This document shows positions 9,157 through 18,430 of a stretch of 64,000 bases of DNA, one piece after another; positions within the stretch are counted from its first letter, which is position 1, and every line of letters starts with the position of its first letter. The DNA comes from Thermoleophilaceae bacterium (GTDB taxonomy: Bacteria > Actinomycetota > Thermoleophilia > Solirubrobacterales > Thermoleophilaceae). Location: positions 187,068-251,067 of the forward strand of contig JAUJOQ010000001.1 in assembly GCA_030447725.1 (NCBI GenBank), read 5' to 3'. The position numbers and the translations under genes are program-made. Under the pieces are notes generated by a model, which was not told the DNA's origin, made no database searches, and saw nothing but the letters and a program-made list of their open reading frames with translations.

Positions 9157-10041
9157 CTAGAGGTCAGGCAGCTCCTGCTCGAGATCCAGCACTCCGGCGA
9201 ACACGTCCCCGTGCTCGTCGAGGCGGGCGAGCACGTCAGCGGAGTCAAAGGAGAGGGCGCCGGGGTCGTCCAGCTCCTCCCACAGGAGGGGCGTGGAGAC
9301 CGTGGGCCGCTCGCGTGCGCGTAGCGAGTAGACGCCCACCGTGGTCTTGTGGCGGTCGTTCTGGCTCCAGTCGATGAACACCTTGCCGGGCCGCAGGCTC
9401 TTCTTCATCACGGAGACGATCAGGTTCTTGTGCCGCGACTCCAGCAGCCGCGCCAGGCCGTGGGCGAACGGCTTCGTGTCGTCGTAGGTGACCTCCGTGT
9501 TGAGCGGCGCGTAGAGCTGCATGCCCTTGGAGCCCGAGGTCTTCACGAAGCACTCCAGTCCCAGCTGGGAGAGCACCTCACGCAGCAGCCGCGCCACCTC
9601 GCAGCACTCGGAGATCCCCGCCGGAGGTCCGGGGTCGAGGTCGAACGCCAGCACCGTGGGCCCGTCGGGGTCCCGCGCCAGCGCGAGGGAGGGGTGCAGC
9701 TCCAAGTCGGCCAGGTTGGCGAGCCACACCAATGTGGCCACGTCGTCGCAGAGCACGAAGTTGATCGTCTTCTCGCCGGCCTTGATGGCCTCCGAGCGCA
9801 CCCAGTCGGGGGCGTGCGAGGGCTTTTGCTTCTCGTAGAAGTGGCCGCTCTCGACGCCGTCGGGATAGCGCTTGAGCGTGAGCGCGCGGCCCTGCAGGTG
9901 GGGCAGCAGCCAGGGCGCCGCCCGCGTGTAGTAGTCGATCACCTGTCCCTTGGTGAACCCGGCCTCGGGGTAGAGGACCTTGTCGAGGTTGGTGAGGCGC
10001 AGGCGCCGGCCCTCGACCTCCACCTCGACGGCGGAGGGCAC
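9157..10041 (-). CDS. ligD: LigD-type primase-polymerase (stand-alone POL domain)
   Basis: A 294-residue protein of the archaeo-eukaryotic primase superfamily, as in the polymerase domain of mycobacterial LigD. Seen: VLYPEAGFTKGQVIDYY, LTLKRYPDGV, the metal-binding FDLDPG, KTSGSKGMQLY, and VFIDWSQNDRHKTT near the C-terminus. It would add or template nucleotides at broken DNA ends bound by Ku. The GTG start abuts the Ku stop codon directly, so Ku and polymerase are one operon. Unlike mycobacterial LigD, it is not fused to the nuclease/ligase domains, which are encoded 1 kb upstream. Confidence 0.95.
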   Translation of the reverse strand: MPSAVEVEVEGRRLRLTNLDKVLYPEAGFTKGQVIDYYTRAAPWLLPHLQGRALTLKRYPDGVESGHFYEKQKPSHAPDWVRSEAIKAGEKTINFVLCDDVATLVWLANLADLELHPSLALARDPDGPTVLAFDLDPGPPAGISECCEVARLLREVLSQLGLECFVKTSGSKGMQLYAPLNTEVTYDDTKPFAHGLARLLESRHKNLIVSVMKKSLRPGKVFIDWSQNDRHKTTVGVYSLRARERPTVSTPLLWEELDDPGALSFDSADVLARLDEHGDVFAGVLDLEQELPDL

Positions 10042-10953
10042 CTACTTCTTGGCGGTCGAGCGCTTGCGCGGTTTCGAGCCCGACTTCGAGCCGTTGCTCG
10101 ATGCCGCCTTCTTGGCCTTCGAGCCGTCTTTAGCGCCCGACTTCGAGCTGGCCGGCTTCTTTGAACCACCCTGGCGCTTCGCGGAGGCGATCGACGCCTC
10201 GAGCGCGGCCATCAGGTCCGGCACCTCCGCGGGCTGCTCCTCTGGTGCCTGCACGGAGATCTCCTCGCCCTGCGCCTTGCGCTCGATCATCTCGAGCACC
10301 GCCTCGCGGTACTCGTCGTGGTACTTGGAGGGATCGAACTCGGTGGACAGCGACTCGATCAGCTGCCGCGCCATGTCCACCTCCTTCTTGCTCGCCTTCA
10401 CCTCATCCGGGTCTGGCAGCTCTCCCAGGTCGGAGGGCGAGACCACCTCGTCGCCGAAGAGCAGCGTCTCCATCGTGAGTACGTCGTCGCGCGGGCGGAT
10501 GGCCACCAGCTGTTCCTTCGACCGGATGACCACCCGGGCGATGCCCACGCGCTCCGTTTCCTTCAGCGCCGCCAGCAGCAGCGAATACGCCTTGCCGGCG
10601 CCCGTTCCGGGAGCGAGGTAGTAGGGGTGGTCGTAGTAGATCGGATCGATGTCGTCGATCTCGACGAAGTCCTCGATGTCGATCGTGTGCGTCTTCTTGG
10701 GCTCGATGGCGGCCAGCTCGTCGGGCTCGACGACCACGTAGGCGTCGGGACTCACCTCGAAGCCCTTGACGAGCTGCTCGTAGGGGACCTCTTCGCCGGT
10801 CTGCGGATTGACCCTTTTCTGCTGGATCCGCGATCCCGTCTTGGCGTCGAGCTGATGAAAGCGCACGGTCTTCTTCTGGACGGCGCTGAAGAGCTTCACG
10901 GGGATGTTGACGAGGCCGAAGGAAATCGCCCCGCTCCAGATAGCGCGTGCCAT
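10042..10953 (-). CDS. ku: DNA end-binding protein Ku
   Basis: A 303-residue bacterial Ku, start MARAIWSGAISFGLVNIPVK, with the Ku core through residue ~255 (YYDHPYYLAPGTGAGKAY, VDMARQLIESL). The C-terminal 45 residues are a Lys/Ser-rich tail (GSKAKKAASSNGSKSGSKPR) like the extended tails that bind DNA and recruit LigD in other actinobacteria. It encircles double-strand ends in non-homologous end joining. The polymerase gene follows without a gap; the phosphoesterase-ligase gene ends 79 bases upstream on the same strand. Confidence 0.97.
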   Translation of the reverse strand: MARAIWSGAISFGLVNIPVKLFSAVQKKTVRFHQLDAKTGSRIQQKRVNPQTGEEVPYEQLVKGFEVSPDAYVVVEPDELAAIEPKKTHTIDIEDFVEIDDIDPIYYDHPYYLAPGTGAGKAYSLLLAALKETERVGIARVVIRSKEQLVAIRPRDDVLTMETLLFGDEVVSPSDLGELPDPDEVKASKKEVDMARQLIESLSTEFDPSKYHDEYREAVLEMIERKAQGEEISVQAPEEQPAEVPDLMAALEASIASAKRQGGSKKPASSKSGAKDGSKAKKAASSNGSKSGSKPRKRSTAKK

Positions 10954-11032
10954 AGGTCCAACAAGGTACCCCTAGGTGGCGTCCTCGCAAACCGCGGCAA
11001 GACAGCTTGCGACCCGAGGGCCTTCGGTGCGG

Positions 11033-12463
11033 TCAGGTCTCGCGCGCCACATCCGGCGGGTCCACATCGTCGCGCAGGCCCTTGAACGCCGGAGCGCGCA
11101 GCGTGCCAGCCCGGGTCCATTCCCGGAACTCGACACGCGCCACGAGGCGCGGCTCCACGAAGCGCGTGCCTCGCGGGGGTTGACGGCCGTCGAACGGACT
11201 GTCCTCTCGCTCGAGCGAGCGCAGCTCTCTCAACACCGTGGCGAGGGTGCGTTCGGTGAAGCCGGTGCCCACCTTGCCCGCGTACCTGAGCCGGCCGGCC
11301 TCGTGCACGCCAACGCAGAGGGCGCCGAGGCTGGCCGCGCGACCTCCCTCGCCCGGTGTGTAGCCGCCCACCACCACATCCTGGGCGGCGTGGTTCTTCA
11401 CCTTGATCCACGCTGATGAGCGGCGTCCGGGCTCGTACGGCGAGTCCAGCCGCTTGGCCACGATCCCCTCGAGATCCTGCTGCTTGCTGGCATCCAGTAG
11501 GGCCCGGCCCCCGCCCTCGCGGTGTGCCGGAGCGCGCCAGGCCGGTCCACCCAACTCGAGCGCAGCCAGCAGGCGGCGGCGTTCCCGGTAGGGCAAGGCC
11601 AGGGTGGAGTGGCCCTCCGCCCAAAGCAGGTCGAAGGCCACGTAGGTGACGGGGATGTCGCGCGTGCGCCGCTTGACCGCTGAGGGAGACGCCAGATGCA
11701 TTCGCGACTGCAGGCGTTCGAAGCTCGGGCGGCCCTGCTCGTCGAGGGCCACCACTTCGCCGTCGAGGATGAGCCGGCGCGAGCCAAGCGCGTCGCCCAA
11801 CCCGCGCACCTCGGGATAGCGAGGCGTGAAGTCGGTGCCGTTTCGCCCCGTCAGCGTCACGTGCCCGGCGTCCACATGCGCGACCGCGCGTACTCCGTCC
11901 CACTTGATCTCATATCCAAAGGCGTCCTCGTCCGCCGGCAGCGGGCCAAGCTTGGCCAACATGGGCGCGAGGGTCTCGGGCATGGGCTCCGCCGTGGGAT
12001 CGGCGGGCGGGTCCATCCGGTGGATCATCCAGTTCTTGCCGCGGGTCTGAAAGAGCGCGTACCGACCTCTCACACGCTCGCCCCCCAGGGTCACGATCAC
12101 CTCGTCGTCGCGGAACTTCTCGCACTCGTAGTTGCCGCGGTCCCAGACGTGCATCGTGCCGGCGCCGTAGCTGCCCTTCGGGATCTCCCCCTCGAAGGAG
12201 AGGTACTCGAGCGGATGGTCCTCTGTGCGCACGGCCAGGCGGTTCTCCTCAGGGTGGCCGGGGACTCCCTTCGGAAGTGCCCACGAGACCAGAGCGCCGT
12301 CGCGTTCGAGACGGAGGTCCCAGTGCAGGTGGCTCGCGTGGTGCTCCTGGATCACGAAGCGCCCGCCGCTCTCGTCGAGGCTGGGGGCGCCCTCGCCGCC
12401 CGCCGGCTCGGGGGTGCGTTCCAGGTCTCTCTTGGCCCGGTATGCCTTCAGCCGATCGGCCAT
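11033..12463 (-). CDS. ligD: LigD 3'-phosphoesterase-ATP-dependent DNA ligase
   Basis: A 476-residue protein. Residues ~30-150 are the 3'-phosphoesterase domain (FVIQEHHASHLHWDLRLE, with the His-x-His pattern, and GSYGAGTMHVWD). Residues ~170-470 form an ATP-dependent ligase: the nucleotidyl lysine is in EIKWDGVRA, followed by DGEVVALDEQGRPSF, VTYVAFDLLW, EGIVAKRLDSPYEPGR and WIKVK. Together with Ku and the separate polymerase this completes end joining. The ATG at 12461-12463 is chosen because MADRLKAYRAKRDLERTPEP is the family-like start; the open frame continues upstream without homology. Confidence 0.95.
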   Translation of the reverse strand: MADRLKAYRAKRDLERTPEPAGGEGAPSLDESGGRFVIQEHHASHLHWDLRLERDGALVSWALPKGVPGHPEENRLAVRTEDHPLEYLSFEGEIPKGSYGAGTMHVWDRGNYECEKFRDDEVIVTLGGERVRGRYALFQTRGKNWMIHRMDPPADPTAEPMPETLAPMLAKLGPLPADEDAFGYEIKWDGVRAVAHVDAGHVTLTGRNGTDFTPRYPEVRGLGDALGSRRLILDGEVVALDEQGRPSFERLQSRMHLASPSAVKRRTRDIPVTYVAFDLLWAEGHSTLALPYRERRRLLAALELGGPAWRAPAHREGGGRALLDASKQQDLEGIVAKRLDSPYEPGRRSSAWIKVKNHAAQDVVVGGYTPGEGGRAASLGALCVGVHEAGRLRYAGKVGTGFTERTLATVLRELRSLEREDSPFDGRQPPRGTRFVEPRLVARVEFREWTRAGTLRAPAFKGLRDDVDPPDVARET

Positions 12464-12560
12464 CGGAGCATTGTGCCGCCTGGGCCCCAGGCATCGAACT
12501 TCCGTCCAGACAGAAAGGACGCTCCGACGGCCCAGGCGACAAGCGCCCGACTTGAGGGCC

Positions 12561-13121
12561 ATGTCTTCTCGCCGCCTTCGGCTCAAGCTCACCACCTTGG
12601 CCGTCGTGGGCTGTTCGGTTCTCGCCGGGGCCGCGGCGGAAACCGCTTTGGCCGCCGGCTGTGCAGGCGCGGGAGCGAACCCAGTCGAGACCTCTCGCGA
12701 CGACATCGTCCGATCCACCGTCTGCCTGCTCAACCAGGAGCGTGCCGATCGCGGACTGCGCGATCTACGGCTCAACCCCCGGCTATCGGAGGGGGCTCGG
12801 GTGCACTCGCTGGACATGGTCGACAGGCAGTACTTCGGGCATGTCTCCAAGAGCGGCCGCGACGTGGTGGACCGGCTCACGAGGACCGGCTACCTGGGCG
12901 GCGCGCAGACCTGGGCCGTGGGCGAGAACCTGGCCTGGGGCTCCGGCAGCCGCAGCACGCCGAGGCGGATCGTGAAGGCGTGGATGGGCAGCCCCGGCCA
13001 CCGCCATAACATCCTCAACGCCCGCTTCCGCGAAATCGGCATCGGCGTGGTGTCGGGCACCCCGGCGAACAGGGCAGAGAGGGGCGCCACCTACACCACC
13101 ACGTTCGGCACTCGGGGGTGA
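12561..13121 (+). CDS. Secreted CAP/SCP-domain protein (YkwD-like)
   Basis: A 186-residue protein with an N-terminal signal peptide (basic MSSRRLRLKL, hydrophobic TTLAVVGCSVLAGAAAETALA, probable cut near residue 32). The mature part is a bacterial CAP domain: VCLLNQERADRGL, HSLDMVDRQYFGH, GENLAWGSGS and SPGHRHNILNARFREIGIG, which carry the cavity histidine and glutamate residues. CAP proteins are extracellular and their bacterial role is generally unknown. It is divergent from the ligase gene and stands alone before a GC-extreme repeat. Confidence 0.9.
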   Translation: MSSRRLRLKLTTLAVVGCSVLAGAAAETALAAGCAGAGANPVETSRDDIVRSTVCLLNQERADRGLRDLRLNPRLSEGARVHSLDMVDRQYFGHVSKSGRDVVDRLTRTGYLGGAQTWAVGENLAWGSGSRSTPRRIVKAWMGSPGHRHNILNARFREIGIGVVSGTPANRAERGATYTTTFGTRG

Positions 13122-13137
13122 TACTCCGGGGGCTCTG

Positions 13138-13236
13138 CCCCCGGACCCCCGCCGGGGGAACACCGTCCCCCGGACCCCCCTCCTGCGGGCCCGGCCCCCG
13201 GACCCCCGCCGGGGGAACACCGTCCCCCGGACCCCC
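13138..13236 (+). repeat. Pair of identical 42-bp G/C-only-rich repeats
   Basis: Positions 13138-13179 and 13195-13236 are identical 42-bp blocks (both start CCCCCGGACCCCCGCCGGGG), 57 bases apart start to start, between the CAP gene stop and the helicase start. Each block contains nested inverted repeats (CCCCCGG/CCGGGGG) that can form hairpins, so this segment may terminate CAP-gene transcription. Confidence 0.85.
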
Positions 13237-13317
13237 TGCGGCCGCGCCCCCGGAGCCGCGCCGCGACCGCGGACACCGTCTCCCCGGGACCCGCGGCCCG
13301 GCCCTATCCTGGCCGGG

Positions 13318-16300
13318 ATGCCCCGATCCACCGATGGCCTGACCGACTCACAGCTCGAGGCCGTCACCCACCCCGCCGGCCCTCTGCTCGTGGTGGGCGC
13401 CGCGGGCACGGGCAAGACCTGTGTGCTCAAGCGGCGCTTCGCCTGGCTCGTGGAGCAGGGGGTGCCCGCCGACCGGGTGCTCTTCCTCGCGCTCAGCGAA
13501 CCGGCGGCGACCGAGATGCGCCAGCGCATCGAAGGGCTGATCGAACCGCCCTACGAGGAGTTGCACGTGAGCACCTTCCGCTCCTTCTGCTCGCGACTGC
13601 TACGCGACGAAGCCCTGGAGGCAGGACTCGATCCCGACTTCTCTCCGGTGAGCCCTGCCGATCGGGTGGCGCTGCTCCTCGACCACATCTCAGAGCTTCG
13701 GCTGCGACATCACGACATACGCGGCAATCCGGCGCCGCTGCTGGCCGGCTTTGTGGCTCGGATCGACCGGCTCAAAGAGGAGATGGTCTCCGCTGCCGAG
13801 CTGGTCGGCCATGCGACCGAGGCCGACCGCGCCGCCACCGACGCCGACGACGCCGGCCGGGCCCGCGCAGCCCGCGAGCTGGAGTTCGCGGAGGTTTATG
13901 CGCACCACGACCGGCTGCTGGCCGACCGCGGCGCGCTCGATTCCGGCGACCTGGTGCTGCGGGCGTTCGAGCTCCTGCACGAGCGCCCGGATGTGCGTGA
14001 GCGAGTGGGCCGTCGCTTCACCCATCTGCTCGTGGACGAGTACCAGGACGTGAACTTCGCTCAGACCATGTTGGTGGGCCTGGTGTGCGAGGCCGGGCGC
14101 GAGCTGGCGGTCGCCGGCGACGAGGACGGGGCGGTGCACCGCTTTCGCGGCGCCGCACAGAAGAACTTCGGCGACTTCCGGCACGCCTTCGGGGACGCAC
14201 CGACCATCGAGCTGAAGCAAGGCAGGCGGTCGGGCCAGGAGATCGTGGCGGCCGCCACTGCCGTTGTGGCCCCCATCGCCGGGCGAACGGAGAAGCGGGT
14301 GGACGCCCGCGCCGGTGGGCGGGTGTCGTTCTGGCGTTGTGCATCCGAGCGCGCGGAGGCCCAGGCCGTCGCGGCAGAGGCCGAGCGGCTGATCGCCGGC
14401 GGCACCCCAGCCGGCCGCATCGGCGTGTTCGTGCGCTCGGTGAGGGCCGACGGGCCGGTGGTGGAGGCGGCAATGGAGGAGCGTGCCGTGCCGTTCCGCC
14501 TCACCGGCGAGTCCGCATACTTCCAGTACGCGGAGGTACGTGACGTGCTGGCCTGGCTGCGAGTGCTGGCCGATCCCGGCGACTCCGGAGCAGCGGTGCG
14601 GGCCCTGTCTCGTCCTCCGATCGCCCTTCACTCGGTGGACATCGCCCGGCTCACCCAGCTCGCGCGCCGGCGCAAGCTCGACATGCCGTCAGCGGTGGCC
14701 GCGGCCCTCGAGGGGCCGCAGCTGACACCGGAGGGCCGCGAGCGCGCCCAGGGCTTCCTGCGCCTGTACCGCGCCGCCTCCGGCGCCTTCGAGGATCGGC
14801 GCCCCGATCAGTTCGTGCTCAGGCTGATCGAGCGCATCGGTGTACGCCGTCAACAGGTGTTCGCCACCGGCGCCGGCACCGTCGAGCGCCTGCGCAACAT
14901 CGCAAAGCTGCCGGAGCTGGCGGCCGCCTACATGCGCCGCGAGCCGCAGGCCACCTCCCGTGACTTCACCCGCTACCTCAAGGCCGTGGCGGACTCCGGC
15001 GTGCGCGACGAAGAGGCGGGACCGGCGGCGTCGACCGCGGCGGTGCGGGTGGTATCCATGGAGGCGGCCAAGGGCCTCGAGCTCGATCACGCGTTCGTTC
15101 TCGGCCTCAGCGCCGGCCGGCTGCCAGGACGCGGACCGGCCCCGGAACCGGACGACGTTCCACAGGCTCTGCTCAAGGAGCGGCTACCACCGGCCCCAGG
15201 ACACGAGGAGACGATGCGCCGGCTGGTGCATGTGGCCATGACCCGCGCCCGCGAGGGGCTCGTGCTCTCGTGGGCGGAGGACTCCGCCGAACCCCCGAAC
15301 AGGCCTTCACCGTTCTACGAGGAGGCGCGCGCTGCCCTCGACGCCGGCGAGGAGCGCTTCGAGGAGGAGCTGTTCGGCCCGGCCGAGGGCCTGCACTCCA
15401 CCTTTCGCATCATGCGCGACGAGCTTCTCGAAACCGTGTCCCGGCTGGGCGGGCGCCTCGGGGAGATGCGCCTGGACACATCGGTCGACGTGTCGAACGC
15501 GGTGGCGCGCTATCTCGAGTTGATCAAGGTGGCCGCGCTGATCGACCGCTCCCAGGCGGGCCAGTCCGTTGAGGAGGCGATCGGCGAGGTGAACGCTCTT
15601 CTGGCCCATGCAACCACGCGCGAGCAGCGGGAGCTGCTCGAGGCTTCGGCTCTCGACGACTGGCTGCGCGACGCCGGACGCGACTCCGTGCGGCGCCCGG
15701 TGGCGGGTCACAAGGGCAGCGAGCCCTCACTCGACCCGTTCATCCCACGCCGGCGCGGCGCAGCCGAGGGGCTGATGCTTTCGGCGTCCGACATCGAGAC
15801 ATACCGGATCTGCCCGCTGAAGTACAAGTTCGCGCGCGTCTTCCGGATACCTCAGGAGCCCACGATCCACCAGCGCTTCGGCATTGCCCTGCACCAGGTG
15901 CTCGAGCGCTTCCACAAGCACTCCAACGGCGGCCGTGAGGAGCTGATGGAGTTGTTCGAGTCCTCGTGGCGGCGAGGCGGCTTCGGTGATTCCGACGACG
16001 AGCTGCAGTTTCGGGAGCGCGCAGTGGATGCCCTCGACCGCTACTGGGAGGACTCACTGACCTCGGACGGCCGGCCGGTGTGGTTCGAGCGCAGCTTCTC
16101 GTTCAAGCTTGGCCCTCACGTGCTGCGCGGCCGTGTGGACCGTGTGGACCGCCATCCCGACGGCGACTACGAGCTGATCGACTACAAGACGGGCAAGGCG
16201 CGCACCGAGGAGCAGCTGCGCGAAGACGTGCAGCTGTCCGTGTACCAGATTGGGGCGCGCGAGTCGTGGAAGCTGGAGACCTCGGCGCAGAGCTACTTCT

Positions 16301-16479
16301 ACGTAATGACCGGGGAGAAGGTGCCGGTGGAGCACTCCGAAGAGCAGCTCGAACGCGTGCGCGAGACCGTGGCACGGATCGGCGAGGGGATCACGCGCCA
16401 GGAGTTCCAGCCCACGCCCTCGGCGGAGATCTGCTCGTACTGCGACTACCGGATCATCTGCCCGGCGGCGGAGCGATAG
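13318..16479 (+). CDS. UvrD/AdnA-type helicase fused to RecB/Cas4-type nuclease
   Basis: A 1053-residue protein. The N-terminal two-thirds is a superfamily 1A helicase: LTDSQLEAVTHPAGPLLVVG, Walker A GAAGTGKT, motif II VDEYQD, GDEDGAVHRFRGA, and VVSMEAAKGLELDHAFVLG (motif V). The C-terminal ~250 residues are a PD-(D/E)XK nuclease with GRVDRVDRHPDGDYELIDYK and an iron-sulfur cysteine set: one Cys in YRICPLKYKF and CSYCDYRIIC at the end, as in AddB, AdnA and Cas4. It likely resects double-strand ends. Mycobacterial AdnAB is a pair; here only one such subunit is present. The VDEYQD and Walker motifs are intact. Confidence 0.92.
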   Translation: MPRSTDGLTDSQLEAVTHPAGPLLVVGAAGTGKTCVLKRRFAWLVEQGVPADRVLFLALSEPAATEMRQRIEGLIEPPYEELHVSTFRSFCSRLLRDEALEAGLDPDFSPVSPADRVALLLDHISELRLRHHDIRGNPAPLLAGFVARIDRLKEEMVSAAELVGHATEADRAATDADDAGRARAARELEFAEVYAHHDRLLADRGALDSGDLVLRAFELLHERPDVRERVGRRFTHLLVDEYQDVNFAQTMLVGLVCEAGRELAVAGDEDGAVHRFRGAAQKNFGDFRHAFGDAPTIELKQGRRSGQEIVAAATAVVAPIAGRTEKRVDARAGGRVSFWRCASERAEAQAVAAEAERLIAGGTPAGRIGVFVRSVRADGPVVEAAMEERAVPFRLTGESAYFQYAEVRDVLAWLRVLADPGDSGAAVRALSRPPIALHSVDIARLTQLARRRKLDMPSAVAAALEGPQLTPEGRERAQGFLRLYRAASGAFEDRRPDQFVLRLIERIGVRRQQVFATGAGTVERLRNIAKLPELAAAYMRREPQATSRDFTRYLKAVADSGVRDEEAGPAASTAAVRVVSMEAAKGLELDHAFVLGLSAGRLPGRGPAPEPDDVPQALLKERLPPAPGHEETMRRLVHVAMTRAREGLVLSWAEDSAEPPNRPSPFYEEARAALDAGEERFEEELFGPAEGLHSTFRIMRDELLETVSRLGGRLGEMRLDTSVDVSNAVARYLELIKVAALIDRSQAGQSVEEAIGEVNALLAHATTREQRELLEASALDDWLRDAGRDSVRRPVAGHKGSEPSLDPFIPRRRGAAEGLMLSASDIETYRICPLKYKFARVFRIPQEPTIHQRFGIALHQVLERFHKHSNGGREELMELFESSWRRGGFGDSDDELQFRERAVDALDRYWEDSLTSDGRPVWFERSFSFKLGPHVLRGRVDRVDRHPDGDYELIDYKTGKARTEEQLREDVQLSVYQIGARESWKLETSAQSYFYVMTGEKVPVEHSEEQLERVRETVARIGEGITRQEFQPTPSAEICSYCDYRIICPAAER

Positions 16480-16577
16480 CTGGTGCGCGCGCCAGTCGGT
16501 GCGCCGGTGCTTGTCGGCCTCCTCTCGGCGTTGCCGGCGTAAGCGAGGCAAGGGCGCAGGAGGGTCGTGATGCCTAC

Positions 16578-17450
16578 CTAGGAGTCGGCGCCGGGGCGCT
16601 GGCGCAGGAACCGCTGGAAGTCGTTGGCGATCGCGTCGGCGGACGGAAGCCTGACCGGTGGGGAGTCCTCGACCTCCTCGTCGGCAGCGGACTCGAGGCG
16701 CTCGACGAAGGCCTTGACCTCCGGGTCGCTGGCGACGGCGGCGCTCACCTGGCGCTCGTAGTCGTCGGCGGCCGACTCGAGCTCGCCCGCATCGACCACC
16801 ACTCCGGCGGCGCCCTCGAAGGCGCGCACCAGGGCCAGGGCGACCTTCGGGTTGGGCGCGGCGGCGACGTAATGGGGCACGGAGGCCCACAGGCTCACCG
16901 ATGTCAGGCCCGCCTCCGCGCATACGTGCTGAAGCACGCCGACGATGCCCGTAGGGCCCTCGTAGCTCGTGTGCTCGAAGCCCAGACGATCGACCAGGGC
17001 CCCATCCGAAGCGATGCCCGAGATGGAGACCGGACGCGTGTGGGGCACGTCGGCAAGCAGGGAGCCGAGCGTGATCACCATCCGGGCATCGAGCTCGCGC
17101 GCCGCCTCCACCACGGCCTCGCTGTATCGCCGCCAGCGCAGCGAAGGCTCGGCGCCCTGCAGGATCGCAAGGTCGCCGTCGGCTCCCGGCACGGTGGCCG
17201 CCGAGATGGTGGTGGCGGGCCACTCGATCTCGCGAGTCCGCCCTTCGGAGAGAGTGACCATCGGCCGGACGCTGGTGAAGTCGATGAACTCGTCGGGGTC
17301 GATGTGGGCGATCTCGCGCGGCTCGAAGCGAGCGCTGATGAACTCCACGGCGGCCGACGCGGCGTCGCCCGCGTCGTTCCATCCGCCGAAGGCCGCCACC
17401 AGCACCGGCCGGCGCAGCGACGGTCGTTGGCTCCAGATCACGTCGGACAT
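16578..17450 (-). CDS. PAC2-family protein
   Basis: A 290-residue protein of the PAC2 (proteasome assembly chaperone 2-like) family: PVLVAAFGGWNDAGDAASAA at the start, a middle VITLGSLLADVPHTRPV and SYEGPTGIVGVLQHVCAEAG. In actinobacteria with proteasomes PAC2 proteins are common, but their role there is not established. No proteasome gene is in the window. The C-terminal ~50 residues are acidic and probably flexible. It is transcribed divergently from the YhaM-like gene. Confidence 0.85.
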   Translation of the reverse strand: MSDVIWSQRPSLRRPVLVAAFGGWNDAGDAASAAVEFISARFEPREIAHIDPDEFIDFTSVRPMVTLSEGRTREIEWPATTISAATVPGADGDLAILQGAEPSLRWRRYSEAVVEAARELDARMVITLGSLLADVPHTRPVSISGIASDGALVDRLGFEHTSYEGPTGIVGVLQHVCAEAGLTSVSLWASVPHYVAAAPNPKVALALVRAFEGAAGVVVDAGELESAADDYERQVSAAVASDPEVKAFVERLESAADEEVEDSPPVRLPSADAIANDFQRFLRQRPGADS

Positions 17451-17512
17451 CAGTGTTCACCGTATAGCAGCGTCCGCGGCGGTCGGTCCGACCGATCTCC
17501 CACCATGGGGGC

Positions 17513-18406
17513 ATGACCGCCGCCGTGGCCACCGACAGGACCACCGTGGCCGCGCTGCGCGCGGGCAGTGAGGTCGACGGATCCTTCGCCTGCTCGCGCA
17601 AGGACCGTCTCACGGCGCGCAGCGGTGCTGCATACCTCGCGCTCGAGCTGCGCGACAGCACCGGGGCCATCCCCGCCCGTGTCTTTCGCGACGCGGACTT
17701 CATGGCCGGGAAGTTCGACCGCGGGGACCTCGTCCACGTGGCCGGAAGCGTGGAGCGGTTCCGCGACGAGTTGCAGGTCGAGGTGCGCTCCATAGAGCGC
17801 ATCGAAGCCGAGGGCCTCGTCCCGGGTGACTTCCTACCGGTGGCCTACCGCGACATGGAGGAGCTCGACGGCTTCCTCGAACACCTCTCCCGGGAGGTAT
17901 ATGACGCCGACCACCGGCGCCTTCTCGACTCGGTGCTCTGCGACACCAAGCTCCGCGAGGCGCTGCGCCGGGCTCCCTGTACCCGCGGCGGCCACCACGC
18001 CTACCTGGGCGGTCTGATCGAGCACACCGTGGCGGTGGCCACCCTGGCGATCGAGACCTGCGCCCTGCATCCGCGGCTGGACTCCGACGTGCTCGTGACC
18101 GCGGCGATCCTGCACGACATCGGCAAGGTCCGGGAGTTCGATCTCGGGGCCGAGATCACGCTGAGCAACGAGGGCGCGCTGCTCGGGCACCTCGCGCTGG
18201 GACAGCAGATGATCTCCGAGCGGGCGACGGCCCTGGGATCCTTCCCGCCCCTCAAGCTGCTGGCGCTGCTGCACTGCGTGCTCGGCCATCACGGTCCGGA
18301 CGGTCTGCCCGGGAAGCGCTTCCGCTCGCCCGAGGCACTGGCGCTCTACCGGATCAACGTCATCGACGCAGCGGTCAAAGGCGCCCTGGAGCAGGGTCTC
18401 TCCTAG
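17513..18406 (+). CDS. YhaM-like 3'-5' exoribonuclease (OB fold + HD)
   Basis: A 297-residue protein. Residues ~10-100 form an OB-fold nucleic-acid-binding domain (YLALELRDSTGAIPARVF). The HD domain follows, with GLIEHTVAVATLA and the metal-binding His-Asp in AAILHDIGKVREF, then a later GHH at ALLHCVLGHHGPDGLPG. This order is that of YhaM/CBF1-type 3'-5' exonucleases acting on RNA or single-stranded DNA. A 15-bp palindrome (CGGTCGG-T-CCGACCG, 17480-17494) lies in the divergent promoter region. Confidence 0.85.
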   Translation: MTAAVATDRTTVAALRAGSEVDGSFACSRKDRLTARSGAAYLALELRDSTGAIPARVFRDADFMAGKFDRGDLVHVAGSVERFRDELQVEVRSIERIEAEGLVPGDFLPVAYRDMEELDGFLEHLSREVYDADHRRLLDSVLCDTKLREALRRAPCTRGGHHAYLGGLIEHTVAVATLAIETCALHPRLDSDVLVTAAILHDIGKVREFDLGAEITLSNEGALLGHLALGQQMISERATALGSFPPLKLLALLHCVLGHHGPDGLPGKRFRSPEALALYRINVIDAAVKGALEQGLS

Positions 18407-18430
18407 AGGCCCGATAAAGTTCGTCGAGCG

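Noticed and set aside
17480..17494. Palindrome CGGTCGG-T-CCGACCG as a regulatory operator
   Set aside because: GC-rich palindromes of this size are frequent in such DNA; recorded only as a note in the YhaM-like entry.
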